From Corylus avellana (taxonomy: Eukaryota; Streptophyta; Magnoliopsida; Fagales; Betulaceae): a stretch of 64,000 bases of DNA. The notes below the pieces were generated by a model. That model worked only from the letters and a program-made list of their open reading frames with translations. It made no database searches and was not told the DNA's origin. The DNA lies in contig NC_081543.1 in assembly GCF_901000735.1 (NCBI RefSeq), positions 23,207,515-23,271,514 on the forward strand, read 5' to 3'. Made by a program: the position numbers and the translations under genes. Each line of letters starts with the position of its first letter. Within the stretch, counting starts at the first letter, position 1. Below, in pieces: positions 10,321 through 21,606 of this stretch.

Positions 10321-12340
10321 TTTTTTTCCCCCTAAGCAGGTCTTGTTAATATTATTGAGATCAGCATTTCTTCAATCCTGGCACGTCCAAGACTAAAAGA
10401 CCAATATCAAATTGTCTTTATATTAAATTGTGAACTCGATATAAATTGAATCTAAAATTAATAAATTGGGGGTTAAAGAGTCTAACTTATTTAATTAAAT
10501 GAATTGTTGATTTGAACCCAACATCTAATATTTAGGGCTTGTGATTTTTAACATGACTACAAAATTCAAAATAAACTCAATACGAAATTAGAAAGTTAAC
10601 ATTAAAGAGTCGGACTTCTTTAATTAAATGTATAAAGTTAGAATTGACCTATATAATCTTATATAAGACATGACTCGAATTCAACACGCAAACACATATT
10701 GCCACCTGTAGTTAAAATTAACCAAAACATATACTCAAGGACCAAAAAAAAAAAAAAAAAAGTAACCAAAACATCTATCTAAACATTAATTGAAAATGTT
10801 TGATGATTTTTAAAATTGTTAGATTGGAATTGACCTACCCTGGCTACCCATATCCTTCATAAACAGGATAATAATATAATAATATATATACGATGTTCAC
10901 CAAGGAGTGTAGCAGTAAAGGTGGAAGAAAACCTTTGGGTTGATAAAGTGGTGACACTTTTCGAATAAGTGGGTGATATCACCTGTGTGAAGATGGGCAG
11001 GGGTCCAGTTGAGCAGACCCCTTTATAATAAGATTTGTGTTGTTTGATGGCTTACCGTCTTTTGGGGGTTGGGGGTTCTGTATACTTGTATCCTAGCCAT
11101 GCGAGGCTAATGAGTATTTCTTCAAAAATGAAATAATTTTTCAAATTACAATTTCATCAAAATTTAATAATAATTAATCATAAATTTAATAATAATTTTG
11201 AAAGTCATTTCATTCTTAAAAAATTATAAAAATAACACAAAAGTAACTCATAACATCACTCGAGACTCATGCTTGAAACTTCAAACTTGAGACTACATGC
11301 CCATTGATAAGAATGGGAAAAAAAACAAAATAGGTGGACAAGAATCCAAAGAATCAGATCAATCAGAATGCATTTTTTTTTTTAATGGTGGAAGATAAAA
11401 TTGTTTGATCAAACATTTTGTACAACCCTAAGCCTAAAATTCAGCGCAAAAGTTGGACTTCTGAATTTAGATTTTACGTAATTTATCATTCAAATTGTTA
11501 GCAATTCAGATAACAAATATGAAAAAACAAATTTATAGATCAACTCACTTGCCGGAATAGGTAGTGTTAAATCACCACTTATGCTCGAAAGTTTAAGTAA
11601 ATAGGAATGAATAAATTTAATTATTTAATTAATATTTTTAACATTCTCCCCCACATGTGTGTTCAAATTCTCTTTTAATAGGTAAGGCCCAACATCTGAA
11701 ATATTTAATTGAAATGAGAGGTGAATAACTTTGACAAGTTTAAGCAAATAAGAATGAATAAATTTAAGACTTATTTGGGTGTGCATTTGAGGAGTCTAAA
11801 AGTGCGTTTAACATTTAAAAAGTCCGTTTGAAGAAAAAAAATATATGTTTGGTAAAAAAAATTAAAAGCGCTTTTAAGGGTCTAAAAAGTTCAAAAAGAG
11901 CCAAAACACAATTTCGCATAAGTTTAAAAATATAACTTTTGCCAAAAAAAATATATATTTTTTTTTTTTGACTAAAAGACACTATTTTTCAAATACAATC
12001 ATAGTTATTTAATCAATATTTTAACTAGCGAACAAGTAGATGTGGGCTGCTGAAAATTTGTACGGCCAAATGTGCCTCGTGAAGGCTCTCTTTATATGCA
12101 GTAAAATTCCTAAAATTCTGTATCTAGAAAGGTTTGATTGGATAGAAATAGAATCATCACCAAAAGATAATTGGACGTAAGAGTGGGGTTGAGGACACTA
12201 GTGTTGAATGTCAGCAGTCCATTTCAGTCCTATTTGGAGTAGCCAAGACACCAAGCAAGCAACCACGCGGAAGAAGGTTTGAAAATTCTTTGGTTTACTC
12301 GATCAAACTTGAACTTTTTCTCCTAATCTCAATCGTGCAG
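10321..12340. other. AT-rich intergenic, unassigned
   Basis: No gene seen. Around 10880-11110 a more GC-balanced piece ends in TATCCTAGCCATGCGAGGCT and then an A-rich run, which could be the 3' tail of a retroposed element, but I cannot place it. Around 11770-11990 the sequence resembles a degraded small transposon. A poly-A run lies at 10747-10760. Confidence 0.4.
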
Positions 12341-12503
12341 AGCCATGAAATTGAAGGGCAAATCAGAAAGAGAGAGAGAGAATGATACAGACCCTTTTGG
12401 AAGTTGAATTGGTCAGCATTTGGATCTCCTTTCACTTCCTCAGTACTCCCTACTGCCTGATGACCAAAGACTGGTCTCCGCAGGAAAAAAAACTCGGTTT
12501 CTC

Positions 12504-12588
12504 AGTCAAACTTCAACTTTTTTGACCTTCCAATATCACCCTTTTCTTTTGTGTTTTTTCAATTTCCAGAGGAACTTCCTATAAATAC
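12504..12588 (+). promoter_or_regulatory. Core promoter of the WRKY gene: two W-boxes and a TATA box
   Basis: CTATAAATAC at 12579-12588 is a good TATA box, about 270 bp before the start codon. Two W-box cores (TTGACC at 12522-12527; AGTCAA, the reverse of TTGACT, at 12504-12509) sit 50-85 bp upstream. W-boxes are WRKY binding sites, so self- or cross-regulation by WRKY factors is plausible. A CT-rich tract follows in the presumed 5' UTR. Confidence 0.6.
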
Positions 12589-12858
12589 AACTCCTTCAAC
12601 TTCCCCTTCAAATGCAAAAACTTCCCCCTCTCTCTCTCTCTCTCTGCTTCCACAGCATACATCGTCACTCCTACCTACCTACCTTTTTCTTCCACTCAAC
12701 TCACTCTCGCTACTTCCATGGTTGTATCTTCTTCTTCTTCTTCACCATTACCCCTTTTGCGGCCAATTGGAAAGCTTTGGCTTCTAGACAGCAACATACT
12801 CTCAGAAATGAACTAGCAGAAGTTACAGTTTAAGACCCTTTTGACAGCATTGGAAAAC

Positions 12859-13451
12859 ATGGAGAATGGTTGGAGCTGGGAGCAGAAGACGTTGATTAGT
12901 GAGCTAATTCAGGGGATGGAGATGGCGAAACAGTTGAGGGTACAATTGAATTCAACATCTTCGTCGCCCGAGATTGCAGATATGCTTTTACAGAGGATAT
13001 TAGCNNNNNNNNNNNNNNNNNNNNNNNNNNNNNNNNNNNNNNNNNNNNNNNNNNNNNNNNNNNNNNNNNNNNNNNNNNNNNNNNNNNNNNNNNNNNNNNN
13101 NNNNAGATGGCATATCCCTTCTCTTTTCCTTCAACTTCATTTGGATGCTTCAAGAGTGAAAGCAGTAGCTTTTCGCTTTCTGCACTTGACAATAATACTC
13201 TCCTGGGCAGTTTTTCTCAACCATTTTTCTCTCCGGCCACCCCGGAATCAAACTGCTTCTCAGCGCACGCATGCCAGACAAGCAACTTCAGAGGGGTTCA
13301 CAACGGTCACCGTTCGGAATCTGATCTCACTGAGATATTCTCCGCCAACACTTCAGCCTCCAGTTCTCCTATTCTAGACTTGGATTTCTCACTTGATCCA
13401 GTGGAATTTGATCCAAATTTCCCATTTGACTCCCCGGCTTTTTTCTCTTAA
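12859..13451 (+). CDS. Group III WRKY transcription factor, WRKY53/41-like (middle missing)
   Basis: Nuclear DNA-binding regulator of the stress, defence and senescence WRKY class. Before the gap the protein starts MENGWSWEQKTLISELIQG and continues through a leucine-rich segment ending EIADMLLQRIL, the N-terminal signature of group III WRKYs such as WRKY53 and WRKY41. After the gap, a Ser/Phe-rich tail runs from about 13107 and ends DPNFPFDSPAFFS, also typical of this clade. The WRKYGQK domain and C2HC zinc finger, plus any introns, must lie in the 100-N gap. I chose the ATG at 12859; the preceding in-frame TTG codons are 5' UTR. The frames on the two sides differ relative to the nominal gap length, so the gap length is not real. 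Confidence 0.85.
13005..13104. other. Assembly gap (100 N) inside the WRKY gene
   Basis: A nominal 100-N gap that removes the DNA-binding domain. The true missing sequence is probably several hundred bases or more, since a group III WRKY domain with its introns must fit there. Confidence 0.99.
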
Positions 13452-14246
13452 TTCCATTTAGGCCCTAAATAAGAATAAAAGCAGCATGTAGGATGCAATC
13501 TGATTAGACCTGTTGAGCCTAGCTTGTGATAGAAGAGATGTTTAGAGAATGTATAAGATCCTCCTTTAATTTTTGCTGTAAGATAGATATTAATGATAAG
13601 AGTTAACAATTTGTCCAATTTCTTTCATGCTGTGGGTCTAATTGCTAGGGTTTTTATATACCAATGAATTTTATCCTAAGTTATCAAGCAATCCATCCCA
13701 TTCTGGCATGCTCCATAGCTTTTGCAAGAAAGCATAGATAGCAGTCATCAAATGGGGATCAGGGTTTACATAGATGTCTCTGGTTTTATTTTTCAAAACC
13801 AAATTATTACAGAGAAGCAACTTGTTCAACAATGTACTCTGAAACTGTATATATCATTCTAATTTTGCATAAGCACCTTGTAAGTAACTTGATTCATAAT
13901 CCAATGGAATACTACTACAATTGCTTTAAGGAAGAACCTCCAAACTGGGTTGGCAGAAACAAACCAGTCTGTTAAACTGATGTCTGTCCTTAACGCAACC
14001 TATTTGATGTGCTCAACAGCAAAACGGAACACATTCTTCAACTGTACATCTAGTTGAGGGGACAACTCTCAAGCACAAGCAAAAGCAGAGCAGCATAAAT
14101 ATCTTGAATATATTCCAGACTGAAGGCAGAACAAGAAGAGAACCCACAAATTTGCCAGATACAGCAGATTATGTAGCGCTTCAACAAGGTAATGAGAAAA
14201 ATAACAAACTTCCCTCCTGTAATTAGATGGAATGCGCTCTTCTCTT
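13452..14246. other. Convergent intergenic region (3' UTRs)
   Basis: The WRKY (+) and DUF3593-like (-) genes face each other tail to tail. The stretch after 13451 has AATAAAAG near 13473 and AT-rich sequence to about 13620, likely the WRKY 3' UTR. The portion below 14246 would be the 3' UTR of the minus-strand gene. I see no other ORF or RNA gene. Confidence 0.5.
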
Positions 14247-15828
14247 TCATTTCACATTTCGAGCTCTCCTAAGGGCTTCTCTCAGCCCCATCACAATAAA
14301 TATGTTGGTTAGAGTAAGAAGCGACTCAGCTCCACCATGTAACCAATCCACATTAGACAAGGAAGTACCATAATGCACCTTTGCTGTTTTCACCATAGAA
14401 ACAGAGTTAAGCAGTTAGGCGTTTATATGTAAACCTGATGGCTGAGATATCTTGCTCAATAGTGAGAGAAGTTACCATAAATTCCAGCAGGGACTGCTCA
14501 ATGGACAGGGGCAGGAAGGACCAAAATGAAGGAAATTAGTAGAGTTGAAACAAAGCTGTTGACAGTAATGAGCAAGTGACCACAGCAGAGCAAGGTATTT
14601 AATTATTCCATTAGCCAAAATGACATAAAGATATTTGACTATGATTTAATGAAAATTCATATATAGGCCAATATGAAGTATGAGGGCTTGCTGGCAAAAT
14701 ACAACATCATCAATATGTGGAACTGGAGATGCTGGCCATGACCCCCCATAATCTATCACATTTTATGGCCCTTTGAGCGCAGATTGTATAATTGATAGGG
14801 TCATTTGGCTATATCAAAACATGAGACACAAAAAGCACCTGCATTTATAAAAGAGGAGTTCGAGGAATTTGAACAAAAGTGACCAATCTTGGCACTCGAA
14901 AAACTTCAAACAATGACACAAGTTTCCCCATTTCCCGAACAACTTAACGTGTATGCCTTTTTTCAACTTGTGTACAAGTATGAGGCTCTCAATATCGCAA
15001 GAGATATTAGATATATCTTGAAGCTATGCAAATACTGTCACTGTTATCCAAGCAGATAGAGATAAACAAAAATTTAGACTAGAGAAATACTCAAGCTCAT
15101 GCCTTCAATAAAGTGAAATTCATTGTTCTCTCATGAACCTTCTGATGGCTTATAGTTTCCTCAATGTTGAAAAAGTCCAACCAATTTCTCATTTAATTTT
15201 TATGCCCGTTTCTCCAGAGCAATTGCTATATATAACCACCAACCCGCATGAGAAATGAAGAAAGCTGAATTGATACAAGGAGCAAAAGCTTCTCCCAGAA
15301 TCACCTAACAAATGCTAAATCCACAGTTTTACATATTGCAACATAAACTATCCCATCAAAAATTAAACTTCAACTCGGAATCATACTAACCCTCTAAGAA
15401 GCAACCCAACAGTAACATAAAAAGCAATGTATAGAGGCGATAAGTATGAGAAACTCACTGGTAGCACCAACAAAGGCGAGCAAGAAGTAGAACCCAAAAA
15501 GGGTGAGCTTTGGAGCAGACTTGGATTTGGTGATGAAGTACAAGAAACCAAGGTAGGGAAACAAAGAAAAAGCAAAAAGCTGTGAAGCTATGCTCTGTGA
15601 ATCGATGCTGGGTGACCATGGATCAACTGGGAGCAATGCCCTGCAAACAACAATCCTTCCCCTTCTCTTCACAAGCCTTCTCTCTCTGTAACACTTGGAT
15701 TCCCTGCTTTCTCTACATGGGTTCTTGAGGGGGCTTTGCAAGAAACGAGAAAAACCCAGAAAAGTTGAAGGGACTAAAATGGTGGGAGTGTTGCCAAGAG
15801 ATTGAAAAACAGGATTTTTAATCATCAT
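14247..15828 (-). CDS. DUF3593-like predicted plastid membrane protein, three exons
   Basis: Exons on the minus strand: 15828-15459 (370 nt), 14493-14476 (18-nt microexon), 14383-14247 (137 nt). All four splice sites are canonical: donors GTGAGT at 15458 and GTAAC at 14475, acceptors ending CAG. Together they encode 174 residues. The first ~75 residues are basic and Ser-rich, like a transit peptide. Then comes the conserved hydrophobic block SQLFAFSLFPYLGFLYFITK and KLTLFGFYFLLAFVGAT, the microexon encoding IPAGIY, and a tail containing GTSLSNVDWLHGGAESLLTL and ending RRARNVK. This matches my memory of the DUF3593 family of cyanobacteria and plastids, whose function I do not know. The start is the first of two adjacent ATGs (15828, 15825), because the upstream in-frame ATG lacks family similarity. 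Confidence 0.8.
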
Positions 15829-16490
15829 TGAGCAATAAAGTTGTAGCATTTTTTCTTGAGCCAAGATAAAGCATCGGAAAAGATTGGTGCAGTACAGTGA
15901 CTATGTCTTAGAACTGTAGAAGAAATGAGGTGTGGCTGTGGATTAGAGAGGATGGGCCTGTTATCATTAAAGTCAAAGAGTTCAGCTGATCGAGACCGTC
16001 CAATTCGCATACATTCTTGGGAGCAACCAGGGGCGCTGGTTGGCCATCCTGATAAGGGCCTGGACTTTCCGGCAGTGATGTCTAGTCCATATTGGGATAT
16101 TGTAATTTTTTTGGAAATTCTCTAAATTTAACTTTGGAAATGTAATTTTTTTTATTTAACTAGCTACTTTCTAAAACTACTAAATATCAAATTTTTTAAT
16201 TTTTTTTATTAAATTTAAGATGAATGATAGAAACACAACTTTGGCCCAACTTTTCTCTTATGTAGTCATTTTTTTTAAGGGTTAAATACTAAATTAGTCC
16301 ATGGGGTTTCACAACTTTATTTTTTTCTCCTTGGGCTTTCATTTTTATCACAGGAGGTCCATGTGATTTTGATAATAGACTAAGTTAGTCCTCCGTCAGT
16401 TGACTGTTAGTTAACTTAACGAAATTCAATCACATGTTGACACGTGGCACTTTATTTTTTTTTAAAAAAATGTATTTTCTAAAAAAAAAA
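15661..16490. repeat. Right copy of the ~830-bp duplicated segment
   Basis: Counterpart of 1-835, offset 15660. Beyond 16490 this copy continues into the core of the intact MULE-like element, whereas the left copy breaks at the N gap. Here the surrounding gene is complete. Confidence 0.9.
15925..16125 (+). other. Short plus-strand ORF upstream of the DUF3593-like gene (twin at 265-465)
   Basis: A 66-codon frame beginning MRCGCGLERMGLLSLKSKSS, with a more protein-like middle (RPIRIHSWEQPGALVGHPDKG) than most random frames. It starts about 100 bp upstream of the minus-strand gene, so it could be the first exon of a divergent gene with a possible splice donor after about 16101, or simply promoter sequence. 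I do not recognise it. It is preserved in both copies of the duplicated segment, but that only reflects the duplication. Confidence 0.25.
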
Positions 16491-17083
16491 GATTGAGGGG
16501 TGGCGAACCACCTTTGTGTCAATAAGGTGGCGGATCGTGAATGGGGGTGGTAGAACCGCAGGCACAATGGAGCCACCCGCTTGGAGCCCGAGGGGCAGAA
16601 ACCACCCCGGTACCAGGTGGCTCACCCGTGGAGCCTTGGGGGTGAAACCCTGATGGTGGTTGGGGGGGTGGTTTGACCACCCAAGGCTCCAGCACCCGAT
16701 ACCCAGGGAGGTGGTTTTAGAGCCACCTTAACACCGGGGGGGTGGCACCGACCACCCGTGGAGCTAGGGGTGCCGAGAAACCACCCCAATGGTGATTGGG
16801 GCCAGGCTGGAAACACCCCAAGTAGCCGAGCCACTAATCTTTTTTTTTTTTGAAAATACTTTTTTTTTTGTAATTTAAAAAAAAAAATAAAAATTTAAGT
16901 AGGTGCCACGTGTCAACATGTGATTGGTCCACGTGAAATTTCATTAAGTCAACTAACAGTCAATTGACGGAGGACTAACTTGGTCTATTATCAAAACTAC
17001 AGGGACCTCCTGTGATAAAAATAAAACCTCAGGGGGAAAAAAATAAAGTTGGAAAACCCCAGGGGGGTTTGGAGTATTTAACC
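16279..17083. mobile_element. MULE-like foldback element with long terminal inverted repeats
   Basis: The ends are GGGTTAAATACT (16279) and AGTATTTAACC (to 17083). The terminal inverted repeats extend about 180 bp on each side and include a shared CACGTG core (near 16443 and 16908). The flanking direct repeat is A, seven or eight T, AA (16268-16278 and 17084-17093), about 9-10 bp as for Mutator-like elements. The core (16495-16840) is GC-rich and built from repeated GGTGG/CCACC words, and it lacks a transposase. Hence non-autonomous. Confidence 0.75.
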
Positions 17084-17734
17084 ATTTTTTTAAAAACAAA
17101 ATAAAAAACTAAAAAATCTAAAGTAATAACATCTTATGTTGTCCTTTTTTTATTTGGTATTTTAAAAAAAAAGTCTTTTACTTCTTAATAATGTCCATAC
17201 TTTTTATTTTTGTTTTGTTTTTTAAAAAAATGACCACATACAAGAAAAATTGGGCCAAAATTATATCTCTAAGTTGTATCTCTATCATTTCTCTAAAATT
17301 AAATATTATTTTTTATTAATAAATGTAACTGCCATTAATTTACTCACTTTAGCGCCCACATATACGGAACATGATCCTCTCCATTTCAAATGAACTAGAT
17401 AATATATAGTTATTTTTGTCTTTTCATTTTTGGGATAAAAATACGCATTCACTATAACTAACTGGATATTATCTAGTTGATTTGAAATTAAGAGGGTCCT
17501 AATTCCAACTAGAATTACTTTTGGTGCCCAACTACAACATTAATTCAAGAGATTTCATAAATGAATACATTTATTAGTTAAATTGATAGGCATCAGTTAA
17601 ACTAAATGCATTCAAGCTTAACACACACACAAGAAAATTGAGCATGTAGCAAAGGAATAGAGTCCAAGTTTTTTTTCCTTCTCTCTGAGTCTCTCTCTGA
17701 AACTTAGAGGTGAAGCCGCCATCCTTTCCCAATT
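17084..17734. other. AT-rich intergenic and presumed LINE 5' region
   Basis: No ORF to about 17700. CT-rich sequence at 17670-17700 directly precedes the LINE ORF1 similarity and may be the LINE 5' UTR; I could not place a target duplication for the LINE. Confidence 0.4.
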
Positions 17735-18347
17735 TTGACCTTGGGAGAAGAGCTTGTTAGCGTCGTGTATTCCCTGGAACTGGTGGCCTTTACTGGAACC
17801 ATGATTAACACGACGGAGGACCTTACCAAACAGTTGGGGAAGTTCAACCTGCTGGATGAGGAGTGCATGGGGGTGGACTTTGACGAGAAGATCACTGAAC
17901 CTCTGGTGTCTCGTGGATCCGCCTGCTTAGTGGGAAAACTTTCGGCTGATAGATATGTGGGCAGGGATATCATTAAGACAAAGATGATCCGAGCCTAGTC
18001 TCCTTCAAGAATCTGGGGTCAAATATGTTTCTCATTGAGTTTGGGAATTTTTGGGACAAAGATAGGGTGCTGGAGGGACGTCCGTGGATGTTCGATGGAG
18101 ACTTATTTTATGTGGCGGATTTTGACGGTTTGACTCCACCAAATCAACTGGAGTTTGAAAAAGCTACTTTTTGGGACTGGATGTTCAACCTCCCCCTAGC
18201 GTGCATGGGTAAGGAGATTGGGCACCGGATTGGATCAACGGTCGGAGAGGTTGTGGAGGTGGACATTACAAACGATGGAGTTGGATGGGGAGAGTTCTTA
18301 AAGGTTAAGATCCGGTGGACTTATCAAAATCCTTATCGAGGAGTAGG
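17735..18347 (+). pseudogene. LINE ORF1, first part (DUF4283 domain)
   Basis: Encodes the N-terminal RNA-binding-type domain of plant L1-like LINE ORF1 proteins: EDLTKQLGKFNLLDEECMG, then FGNFWDKDRVLEGRPWMFDG and NLPLACMGKEIG...EVVEVD, a classic DUF4283 pattern. A stop near 17996 and a frameshift just after it break the frame. The coding sense ends abruptly at 18347, where element B begins, and resumes at 59389 with the expected next residues. It is the oldest layer of the nest. Confidence 0.85.
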
Positions 18348-18847
18348 TGATGAGTGCCAAATGTCGCATATTTGAGCCCCTTAACTTGTATTTCTTAAAA
18401 CCTTATCTTTGTTATTTTCTAATGTTTTTGGTTAGTTTTGATGTTTTAATGTTTTGCAGGTCATTGAGAGAAAACTGTGGTCTTTGATGTGGAAATGTGC
18501 GAAGAAATTGAAGAAGTGAAGAAGAAGCATTCTCTAGAAGTGCGCTCGAGCGCAAGGAGACTGCGATCGAGTGCACTCGCGCAATCACCCGGACGCGCAA
18601 CGCCCAATTGCTTGCTGCACCGCAGTAGCCTTGAAGACCCGAGTGCACTCGAGCGCACCCTGAGTGTGATCAAGCACACTTACGCTGACCTGACAACGCC
18701 GAAACCCTAGACTTTTATTATTTATAACATATTTTTCTACTGTAAACACACGTTGGGGGGCACTATTTAGAGCCTATTTTCGACCTAGAATTGTTCTTGA
18801 GCTTTCCAGACGTTTTCATTTGTAAGTTTTATGTTTGTTACGATTTT
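18348..18847 (+). repeat. Element B 5' LTR, piece 1
   Basis: Aligns with 58232-58715 of the 3' LTR. Contains the perfect palindrome TGCGCTCGAGCGCA (18541-18554) within a cluster of GCTCGAGCGCA / GCGATCGAG words. Broken at 18847 by element A2. Confidence 0.9.
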
Positions 18848-20244
18848 TGTTGTGCAAATTTATTTAACTCGCAAATGCATGAATCGATTGTAATTTAATG
18901 GATTGCAAGTGCGAGGTCGATCCCACAGATAATTATATTTTTTTTGAAAAAGTAATTTAAATCTAAACTAATTAAATCATAACCTAGTTCCAAAAGGATT
19001 TTGATTTTTGATTTTTGAAATTAAAAGACAAACATAAACTAATTAAAATAAACTAAGAGATAAAATACTAAGGTTTGAGAATTCACACTCATCGAATCAT
19101 AACAACATACTTCCATGTTTATCAATATTAATCTGAAGTTCTCATAATTAAAATCTTAGATATGTTTTACTATGCTTCAACAGTTAATCAAAATCATCCC
19201 ATGTATTCATTCATTGCACAAATCACAAAATGAATCCAATATCAATTAAATCATCAGATGTATCTGTAAATCACAGAAGATATCCAATCTTAATTGAAAC
19301 ACCAAATGTATCCGTAGAATAAATCACAAGGCATATCCAATTATTTAGGCAAATAAAATCAAGCAATCAATTATATGAAATTATCTTAAATCATCAAGTG
19401 TATCCTTGAATCACAAAAGCTATCCAAGAATCACTCCACACATTGAAAATAAGTAAAACAATTGAAATATTAAGCCCAATCAAATCAGATATATAAAGAC
19501 TTACATGAAAGTATTGATATTCTTCATTGGTGAGGCTTCATCCCCAACATTAGTTGGAAATTTAGCTCCACATAAAAATAAAATATAAACCTAAACCTAA
19601 ACCTAAAGAAAAACTAAACAAAAGAATTTTGCTCTCTAGGATTGTGTTTTTCTTTTCTTGAATGCAAAAAAGTCTATTTATAGGCTTAGGAAAGTCCTAA
19701 AAACCTTATTAAACATAGATAATTCGGAGGTTTGTTTCCAGTCAAAATAGAAGTCTGAAATCGGAATAGGATTCATCCAGATTTGTATCCTTTAAATTTG
19801 GGGCAAATGTTGGCATAGAAACAGTCCGAATTAGGAAAATCTTATTTCACAACAAATTGTATTATTTTGAGTTAGCTTTCCAGTGCTGCTTGAATCACTT
19901 TAATCCGATACTTGAGTAAAAAGTTACGGTCAAAAGACTGAGATATATACAGAATCTAAATTTGAATCCGATCCGAAATCTTATCCAATCTGATCTTTTA
20001 TCCAATTTAATTTGATTTAGCCTTTTTCTTGGATTTGGTTAAACTTAACCACATCATCTAGGTCAACTCAAAGTATGCATTCTTTCAAACTTTGCATTTT
20101 TCCCTTTAAAGCTGTAATTTTTCTTTAACGACCTACAAAACACTAAAAACACAAAACTAACACAAAACATTAAATAACGACACAACTAAAGGATTAACTA
20201 ATGTAAATAAAGGGGTCCAAATATGCAATATTTGGCACTTATGA
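18848..20244 (-). repeat. A2 3' LTR
   Basis: The inner end reads CTTATGA instead of CTTATCA (one change). Contains four dispersed units of about 50-60 nt built around GTATCC...AATCACA...ATATCCAA (about 19200-19440) and a (CCTAAA)3 run near 19590. Confidence 0.9.
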
Positions 20245-21600
20245 AATACCCCCAAACTTATATTTTGCTAGTCCCTTAGCAAAACAAAACGACAAAATAA
20301 AATGAAAGCAAGAAACATAAATACTCTTTCGTGGGAGAGACGATTACATTTAGCATATGCAACAAGCCTTTTAAACCTCTAGGCATCCCTAATGAATGAG
20401 TGAAGTCTCGTGAGGGCTTAACAGGAATGATACCCACAAACAGTGTGCACTATGTTGTTAACAAGAAAGAAGTTTCACATAAACCATGATTCTTATTTAT
20501 GAACAAGCTTAAAAAGACAAACACCTTCATCACTGTCAAAAGGAAATCTAGAATCAAATCACTCAAAAATGGACAATTTAGACCTCATATGTTCTGAAAT
20601 GTGTAAAGTGTAATTAGCATACAATCATGAAACTTTTAGCTTAAACTCATGACAAGTTCCATAAAATTTGTAAGAATCCCTATCAAATGAAACAACCAAG
20701 GCAAGATATGCATTTTTTTTTTTTTTTTTTTTACCTTTTTTTACAGGCTCTACAATGTCTAACTCCCTTAAGCTTTCTACTTGACCCATGTAACAAGTGT
20801 TAGGCCAATGACTACCAAGCCATGTGGCTTTAGGGCACTAGATGTAGAACATCCCTAAGGGCTTATTAACTTAAGTAAAAAAGGCTACGAAGTCAGATTA
20901 GCCATATCATAAATCAACACTGTACTTCACACATTTTGACGCGAACACTCAATGCTTAATGAGGCAAGAGGTCTGGTTACTCAGTGAAAAACTCAACATG
21001 ATCTTTCTTTTATTTTTCCTTCTCTTATTTATTTATTTATTATTATTATTTTTTTTATATCTTGCAAGCCAATTATTCATCAATAGGTCATCCAACAAAT
21101 CTAAAAGAGAACAAGCTTAAGCTCAAACATCAAACCTCATAGAAAATATGCTAATGTGCTCATAAACATTTATCTCAAAACAACTAAAATCTCTTTTACC
21201 CAAAAATAAGCCAAAGGACTCAGACTTCAAATGATATAATGATGTGTTCAACTCTTTAAGCAAGCTAATGAAATGCAAATTACAGTTACAGTTTAACTCA
21301 AACTTGACAACAACATAGCACAATTTTTTTTATTTTTTATTTTTTCAATTTTTTTTAACACAAAATGACAAATAAAAATAAACAAGTAAAAAAATAAATA
21401 AATAGACAAAGTGTTTTCCATACCCCAAAACTTAAATTACACATTGATCTCAATATGTAGTATAGAAATACATTACCGGAAGTAAGGAAATCTGAGTGTG
21501 AACAAGGCTAGGGCGTCCCCCAAACTTTAAACACCAAAACACCTGTCAACAAAAACTAACAGCAATATTTTTTCACAGAAACAAAACATCAAAAGATTAA
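20245..21600 (-). other. A2 conserved non-coding 3' block
   Basis: Starts at the PPT complement TACCCCCAAACTTA next to the LTR and keeps the same ordered landmarks as the other elements: CGTGGGAGAGACGATTACAT near 20331, GTGAAGTCTCGTGAGGGCTT near 20400, GGCTTTAGGGCACTAGATGT near 20826, TTGACGCGAACACTCAATGC near 20937, and CCCCAAAACTTAAATTACAC near 21424. No coding capacity is seen. Confidence 0.75.
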
Positions 21601-21606
21601 TTGCTG

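Noticed and set aside
12551..12833. Two overlapping frames upstream of the WRKY start
   Set aside because: They lie on CT-rich presumed 5' UTR just after the TATA box; low-complexity Ser/Leu/Phe peptides.
16622..16834. Pro/Gly-rich frames in the MULE-like core
   Set aside because: By-products of the GGTGG/CCACC composition; different frames on both strands look alike.
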